A DNA stretch of 64,000 nucleotides. It comes from Persicaria tinctoria. Lineage: Eukaryota; Streptophyta; Magnoliopsida; Caryophyllales; Polygonaceae. The notes beneath the pieces were generated by a model. That model made no database searches and was not told the origin of the DNA. It worked only from the letters and a program-made list of their open reading frames with translations. The stretch is from NCBI GenBank assembly GCA_037127255.1, contig JBANSL010000005.1:1364001-1428000 (forward strand). Reading direction: 5' to 3'. Below, one piece after another: positions 57,737 through 64,000 of the stretch. Each line of letters starts with the position of its first letter. Position 1 is the first letter of the stretch. The position numbers and the translations under genes were made by a program.

Positions 57737-58384
57737 GGGCAAATTGCAGAAAATCACCCTTAAAATATGCTCTTTTGCGTAAAACCACCCTTTAAATTCA
57801 TATTTGCAGTAAACCACCCATTAAACCAATTATGTTTTCAAAGTCACACCCCAGCACAGTTTCCAACTTTCCATCAATTCTATGTTAAATAGTTATAATT
57901 ACTATTATACCCTTTATTTTTTAATCAATTTAATAAGAAGAAAAAAAAATACACACATCTCCTTCAACCTCCACCCTTCTTCGCTCCAACCGTCCAACTC
58001 CCTCTGAAAATCTTCTCAACCAGATTTCAGCAATTCCAGTATTCCACCCATCTCATAAAAACTATAAAAAAAAAATTCAGAAACCCAATACCTCATCTAA
58101 ACAATTTCATCATTCTCAAATCTCAACTAGAAGTGTAAGAATGATATTTGAAGGAATTTTATTTTCCTTTTCTTTACTCACAAATCCCCCGGTGCAAGCG
58201 ACGCATCGACATCGCTACTATACAACCATCGCCCATTGTCGCCGTGAGTCCGTGACCACTGTCCAACAATCGCACTATCTCCAGCAATCATTTACAAGGC
58301 AAATATATAAGAACCCTTCCTAAAATCAAAATAAATATGAGATCCACCCAAAACTAAAAAAAAAAGAGTTGCAATCGAAACTTT
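57737..58384. mobile_element. MULE, right half lost, fused to small-gene exon
   Basis: Left end GGGCAAATTGCAG with AAACATAAA before it, as at 42967. It matches that element to GAGTTGCAATCGAAAC and then breaks into the minus-strand exon 1 of the small gene. Confidence 0.85.
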
Positions 58385-58621
58385 ACGGCGATCCACACAG
58401 AGCCCGGCATTTTTCAGTTCTTTACGGCGATCTTTTCTCCCCTTTTTAGTTGCCGCCTTTGTTTCGCGGCGTTCCTTGCATCGAGCCCGGCTGCGCTCGG
58501 CGTCGTCGACAACGAAATTCTTTCCGCCGTTCTTAATCGCCATGTTTGCGTCGTTTTTCGTTGTTTTCGCCGATTGAACAACTTTACGGCGTTCTGCAGT
58601 GGTCTTCTTACCGGCGACCAT
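58385..58621 (-). pseudogene. Small basic protein family, exon 1 only, fused to MULE
   Basis: Minus strand ATG at 58621: MVAGKKTTAERRKVVQS, then KNFVVDDAERSRARCKE and RKDRRKELKNA. This is clearly exon 1 of the units at 14967 and 18914, with about five extra residues in the middle. The match ends at KELKNA, two codons before the expected donor, where sequence (GLCVDRRKV) leads into MULE DNA. Exon 2 is missing. Its upstream flank (58645-58718, continuing at 59999 beyond the hAT) is the sequence also found at 2161-2230. Confidence 0.7.
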
Positions 58622-58718
58622 ATCTACGTAACCAAAATTAGGCAATTTTGAGAAACTGGTAGAAATCGGGGGAGCATTGACTCCCTTGATCGATGGAACT
58701 GCTTAGGGCCACACGCAG

Positions 58719-59998
58719 TAGACGTGGCCACGGGTCGGACCCGCCGGGTCGACGGGTTCGACCCGCCGGGTCAAGGGTCAGGGTTGGCCGACCCGAACCC
58801 TAACCCATAAATCTCATGGGTTGACGGGTGGCGGGTTACATTATTTTTAAAAAAAATCTTTTTTTTTTAAAATGACTATTAAAATAAATAAATAAATAAT
58901 ATGTAAAGATTTTATCTTCACAACACATTTTATCACTTTGATATGAAGTGTTAAAAATGTAGGAAGATTATATCTCCATATTAATTCTTTCATCCACAAT
59001 AATTTCATTGTGTGATGTAAGAGAAAAAAAAATATGAGATGTGGGAAATGTAGGAAACAAGTGAAGTGGAAGAAATGTGGTAGTGGGATACATATATATA
59101 GCCCCATGCCTTCTCATTCTAACTCCATATTTTTGATGTGGGATAAAGCCTTTATCCCACATTGGAAATGAGGGGAAGGAAGGAAGACTTCCAAGTCTAT
59201 GTGCTTGTTTGGATGGTTTAAAAAATCCCAGGAAGTTAAATATCCCAGGAAGTATATTTGAATACATGTGTTTGGATATAATTTTTATTTCCGAAAATCC
59301 CAGGAAATTGAATTCCCAAGAAATTGAATTCCACCAAAATGGAGGAATTAGAATTACCAAGTGGGGGGTGGGTAAGATGAATTCCACCTTTTTTTTATTT
59401 CAAGAAATTTAATTTTTTTTTCTTTTAAACTTGCAAATTACTTATTTGTCCATAATTCAAATAATTTATTTTTATTATTAAGGGTTACTTTAGTAATTTT
59501 ATACAAATTCCTATAAAGGTTTATATTTAACCAAACAAAACGTAGGATTTTAATTCATGGGAAATTAAACTTATCCAAACGTGTTTTCAACAATCCCAGT
59601 AAATTTAATTCCCAGAAAATTCTCTTCCCATAAATTAGCTTCCTGGGAATTGCATTTCCTATGTTAATCCAAACGAGTACTATAAAAGGAGAAGGATGGA
59701 GTTTATTTGTCTCACATTGCACATTGCATATTAGTTTATGTATTATTGTGAGTGATTTTAAGAATAATTTACATAATTTACATAATATTATAAATTTATT
59801 TTATTAAAAATAAATTTTTCAAAAAAAATTATTTTAAAAAAACGGGTTGACCGGCGGGTCGACCCGCCGGGTCACGGGTCACGAATTCCCCGACTCTAAC
59901 CCGCTACCCGTCCCCACCCGTCAACCCGGACCCGACGGGTCGTTAACCCGTACGACCCGGCGGGTCACGGGTTGACCCGTAACCCGTGGCCACGCCTA
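58719..59998. mobile_element. Complete non-autonomous hAT element with 8-bp target duplication
   Basis: Ends TAGACGTGGCCACGGGT and, inverted, TAGGCGTGGCCACGGGT; ACACGCAG flanks it at 58711-58718 and 59999-60006. Both ends carry dense ACCCGNCGGGT subterminal repeats. The related site at 2169-2190 is continuous (TGTACACTGCGTGTGGCC read on the plus strand), which confirms ends and duplication. It contains another insertion at 59201-59680 and no transposase. Confidence 0.93.
59201..59680. mobile_element. Nested MITE-like element
   Basis: Inverted ends GTGCTTGTTTGGAT and (complement) GTACTCGTTTGGAT, with TTCCTGGGA-type motifs inside both ends. TAT flanks both sides, a possible 3-bp target duplication. 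480 bp, non-coding. Confidence 0.65.
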
Positions 59999-60026
59999 AC
60001 ACGCAGTGTACAAACTGCTTCCAAAT

Positions 60027-61025
60027 GTTGGGTTATTTTAATTAGTTTTGCCTTTATTTTTCTTACTATTGAAAGGAAGAGATATTTTTCTTAGGAGATG
60101 TGACATCTCCTAAAGATTGGGTTATTTTTCTTACTATTGAAAGGAAGAGATATTTTTTTAACACACCTCCAAAGGTTGGGTTATTTTAATTAGTTTTGCC
60201 TTTATTTTTTAACAAAAGTATATTCCTATTAAATTATTGATGTTTTGTGGAATTAGTTTTAAAGTCTACGGGTTTGGATTAATCCATTTAACTAAAACAG
60301 TTAAACTTCAATTCAAAATAATTATTTTATCAACTGTATTAAAATTTGATGATTTGCGTGAAATTTATTGTTTGATTTTTTTATCCGATGAAATTTGTTG
60401 TTTGATAACGTTAGATTAGGCTACACTATTTCAGCATTATACCCAAGAGTCCAGGATTGTATATAGCTCGTATGATCAAAATTATACTAATATACATACA
60501 TTAAGGAGTGGATATAAGATTATTATGAAAAATAATTAATTTATAGCAGATTGTACGTAATAGTACCCAGTATACATATATTTAACTATTTTTTTATCGA
60601 TATAATTGAAAGAGGTTTTTCAAACAAACAATAAACGTAACAAAAGTATATTTGGTATAAGATTTACCCAGAAATCAAATTTAAATATGGAGAGGTTTTT
60701 TTAAAATAAAAGTCTTCATCATTTGCATTGGAAATTACAAAAACAACTCATCAAAGAACTAGAATATTTATTTTATTTTATTTCAGGTTAGTGGAAGAAC
60801 TTGAATTTGATTGGTGTTGTAAAAGTAAGGTTTTACACTAAATTTCTCCAAAAGAAAATAATGATTCAAAAAGTGAAAAGTAACTTCACAATTATAATTA
60901 ATTTTACCATCATTACTTAATTATACATCTCTTGATTCTCTTACATTAAATAAATACGTAGTATTTGATTTTTAGGAAATTATTAAAAAAAAGTAAATTG
61001 AAAAATGTATAATAATTTTTCATCA
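60027..61025. repeat. Local repeats and AT-rich DNA, no gene
   Basis: TTATTTTTCTTACTATTGAAAGG occurs at about 60054 and 60123, and GGGTTATTTTAATTAGTTTTG at about 60032 and 60177. The rest to 61025 shows nothing. Confidence 0.55.
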
Positions 61026-61033
61026 GAAAAATA

Positions 61034-61643
61034 TAGGGGTGGACACAAATCTCGCAAATCTCATCCCTTTCCGTATCCCGTCCCGATCCTGGTTGGATTT
61101 TGAAAAAAAATAATTCAATCCCGTCCCGTAAAAAATACGAGGGACGAGACGCGGGACGAAAAGTTCTCGTTCCGTATATATAAAACTATATAGTATATTT
61201 TATATTAAAAAATGCACATAATATCGGTTTTAATAAGTTCTATAATGTTATATATGTGTGTGTGATGCTCAGTAGTATTCCCACCGAAAAAAAAACATAG
61301 TAGTATGTATACTCAGTACTCGGTAGCATAGCATATATACATACGTACAATGGGTATATCTCACTTAGTAGTAGTGGTGTATATATACATTCAATAGCAT
61401 ATTTACATATTTAATAAATTTGATTTCTATCTAAAGATCGATAAAAGCCCTTTCTTATTGAATTATTTTAGATTTTTTTTCACGAGGGACAAGTCCCGTT
61501 CCGTTTCGATCCCACCCCACGAGGGATATATAATACCCGATGGGATTCAAAAAACATAATTTAATCCCGTCCCATAAAAAATATGTGGGACGGAACGCGG
61601 GATTACCCTAATCCAGTCCCGTCCTGTTTCATGTCCACCCCTA
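61034..61643. mobile_element. hAT-type MITE, complete
   Basis: Ends TAGGGGTGGACA and TGTCCACCCCTA, flanked by GAAAAATA on both sides (61026-61033 and 61644-61651), an 8-bp duplication. Repeated CCCGTCCC/GGGACG motifs lie inside both ends. Confidence 0.9.
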
Positions 61644-61651
61644 GAAAAATA

Positions 61652-62171
61652 TATTTTAAAAAATTAATATTTAACAAATCAACATACTCCTATTATCTTT
61701 AAGAGTTTATGTAAATAAAATTATGTTAGTTTTTTTTTTAAAATCAAGATAAAATGAGTTGTTTGTACAAGTGTGGGTGGTGTCCACAATTATTATTAGG
61801 AAGTGTTATCATAATTGAAAATATCAATTTAATCATATTAGTGTAGTTTTTTTTTTAAAAAAAAAACTTATTATATTGGATGAGACCCACTTGAGTTGGT
61901 GATGAGAGGAATATAGATTATCAGGAGCAAGAAAAGAGGAAAAGCTATACTTGTAGACTTGTAGTTACTTTAGCTACTTTTTACATAACTTTTTAACACA
62001 TATCATGTTACTATTTGTAGTGTAAAATTTTAATTTCACACCTAGTGTAAATGTATCATGCTCCTTTAGGTATAGTTGTTCACTGCGTTCGCCTATCTAA
62101 TTTATGGGGATGTCGATCTCTTTCGAAGAGATAATCAGACAAAACAGTTCAAAAGTGAAAAATCATTTGAT
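61652..62171. other. No supported gene
   Basis: AT-rich, poly(T)-containing sequence without coding features. Confidence 0.4.
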
Positions 62172-62383
62172 GGTGATTTTCATCACATTGTTGGTAATAT
62201 TGAGTAGCAGACGAAAACAATAATAGATTTCATCAAAATTCTCTTTATAATCGATGGTGATTTCTTTAATATTTAGAGGTGATTTTCATCACATTGTTGG
62301 TAATATTGAGTAGCAGACGAAAACAATAATAGATTTCATCAAAATTCTCTTTATAATCGATGGTGATTTCTTTAATATTTAGA
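62172..62383. repeat. Two-copy tandem repeat, period 106 bp
   Basis: GGTGATTTTCATCACATTG begins at 62172 and 62278; the two copies appear identical. Confidence 0.95.
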
Positions 62384-62783
62384 GGAGACTGTGGAATTTT
62401 CTTGATGAATGATGATGGTGACTTCTTTAGTAGGTAGGAGAATGTGAAAGGGTGAAGCGATTCATTTTTCACAAAGGAAGATAGAGGGTTAATTAATTGA
62501 TTAGATTTTAATTTAGATAGAATAAATCCCACCCATCTATTTATTTGTATGGATGAGATTGATGGATTAGGTAAATATTACTCCCTCTAAACCTTAAAGT
62601 TTGACGTTTTGGCTTTGGTTATGTGATCCACAAAGATTGGCGTTTTGGCTTTGGTTATGGAGTACATACGGAGTATCTCATTAATTGCTGGCAATTACAT
62701 TTATTCTACAATTAACACAATACCAGTACTACGTATAATACCTCTATTTTTAAGTGTGAACACAATTAATGGGTATATACTAC

Positions 62784-62846
62784 CTCCGATCCAAAATATA
62801 TGTCGTTTGACTTTTTAACACGTATTTTAAGGAGCTAAAAATTATA
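62784..62846. mobile_element. Partial Stowaway-like MITE
   Basis: Shares TGTCGTTTGACTTTTTAAC and ACGTATTTTAAGGAG with the left arm of the MITE at 9033. The right arm is missing because the next element begins here. Confidence 0.6.
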
Positions 62847-64000
62847 GGGTAAATTGCAACTAATATCCCAATCTTTAGGGATAGTTGCTTTTAATACCCT
62901 AACCTTGTAAAGTTTCACAAAATATCCTAACCTATACCAATAGTTGCAATTAGGATGAGTTTCTTAATTTAAAAAATTACACACATCAAACAAAAATTAC
63001 AAAAAATCACCCATATTCATAAAATGTTTTCAATAAACCCCTAATACATTTTTAAAAAATGAGAATTAAATAAATCTCTTACAATTTAAGCCCATCCAAC
63101 CCACCATCCAAAAATAATTATAACAGGTATATAAAATTTACTCTTTTAAAAATATAATATAATTATTTTATCATTTACTCATTTAATATTTTAATATAAT
63201 TACTCAAAATAATTAATTATTTATCTTAAACATAATACTTTTACAAAAATAAAATAATGTAGATTTTAATAAATAAATGGTATGAGATATGATAACCATT
63301 TGTAATAAATAGTTACATAATAAAGATATATTAAAAATAATATGGTAAAAAGTAATAATTTTACCATATTATTTTTAATATATCTTTATTATATAATTAT
63401 TTATTGCAAATGGTTATCATATCTTTTAACATTTATTTTTTTAAATCTACTTTATTTTATTTTTGTAAAACTATTATGTTAAACATTTCTTATTGAATCA
63501 TTTTTTTTAATACCATGGAATTTATGTGTGATACATTATAAGATGTTATGTATTAGTTTTATTATATATAACATAATATTAGCCAAAAAGACAGTATATA
63601 TCATATCAAAGAATATACAGGTAATATATTGATGTACAAATCAGTATGTATCGAGACATACTTATATAAATTTAGATTTCAATTATAATGTATGTTTTTT
63701 AGATAAATAATTCATTATTTTGATTGATTATATTAAAATTTCAAATGAGTAGATGCTAAAGTATTATATTATATTTTAAAGGAGTATATTTTATATATCT
63801 ATTATAATTATTTTTGGATGTTGGGTCGAGTGGGGTTAAATTGTAAGAGATTTATTTAATTCTCATTTTTTAAAAATGTATTAAGGGTTCATTGAAAATA
63901 TTTTATGAATAGGGATGATTTTTTGTAATTTTTGTTTGATGTGGGTAATTTTTTAATTTAAGAAACTCATTTAGGGTGTTAATTGTATCTAATTGTATAG
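62847..64000. mobile_element. Large foldback element, cut by the window end
   Basis: Starts GGGTAAATTGCAACTAATATC. Arm 1 (about 62945-63357) is matched in inverse by arm 2 (about 63363-63975), with a loop of only a few bases near 63360 (TTACCATATTATTTTTAATATATC on the right of it). Arm 2 holds about 220 bp (63483-63700) absent from arm 1; related sequence at 14400-14650 has this part, so arm 1 was probably deleted. No coding sequence. Confidence 0.8.

Larger units (their letters stand above)
53451..58384. repeat. Segmental duplication, copy B
   Basis: Copy of 39572-43611 in the same orientation, with an 882-bp MULE added. It ends inside the MULE that starts at 57737, at AATCGAAACTTTA, where an unrelated sequence (small gene exon 1, minus) is joined. 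Confidence 0.95.

Overview
The window is nuclear DNA of a flowering plant, most likely a eudicot. The evidence is a DYW-class PPR gene, gene remnants with GT-AG introns, a plant-type LINE (DUF4283/CCHC ORF1, endonuclease-RT-RNase H ORF2), TRIM, copia, gypsy, MULE, hAT, CACTA and Helitron sequences, and AT-rich intergenic DNA. I cannot name the species. The window is poor in genes and dominated by mobile elements: I see no long host gene that is clearly intact.

Layout. 0-9 kb: a tRNA-like sequence, an isolated terminal exon of a small basic protein (2.5-2.7 kb, minus), tandem repeats, one end of an hAT-like element and two MITEs. 9.5-11.3 kb: an intronless PPR-DYW gene broken by one frameshift. 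11.6-13.7 kb: an eight-exon remnant of plastid 4-alpha-glucanotransferase (DPE1-like, minus) with an in-frame stop, then one exon of a receptor kinase. 13.9-21.8 kb: two tandem copies of a ~3.9-4.0 kb unit, each holding a small two-exon gene with a TATA box, a TRIM and a MULE end. 22.8-25.9 kb: exons of a C2H2 zinc-finger protein (plus) and of a HUA2-like PWWP protein (minus, frameshifted). 26-34 kb: retroposon end, foldback MITE, copia end, solo LTR, 5'-truncated LINE and an isoamylase-like fragment. 34-39.5 kb: one CACTA terminus and featureless AT-rich DNA ending in an 87-bp near-perfect palindrome. 39.6-43.6 kb and 53.5-58.4 kb: two copies of one segment, with a nearly full-length LINE (45.2-52.5 kb) and a gypsy end between them. 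58.4-64 kb: a truncated copy of the small gene, a complete hAT element with an internal insertion, an hAT MITE and a large foldback element cut by the window end.

The most interesting signal is a family of small, lysine/arginine-rich, two-exon genes that I do not recognise. Members lie at 2.5, 15, 19, 41.5, 56.3 and 58.5 kb. Where both exons are present the intron is phase 0 at the same place. Exon 2 begins N-[IV]-F and encodes 58 residues at three loci and about 60 at the two degenerate ones. The 15 and 19 kb copies have open frames and TATA boxes; the others are truncated or carry a stop. A MULE of one subfamily lies close downstream of, or fused to, five of the six.

Several insertions can be dated relative to each other because empty sites survive in the same window: the MULE at 53.9 kb against 40.07 kb, and the hAT at 58.7 kb against 2.17 kb.
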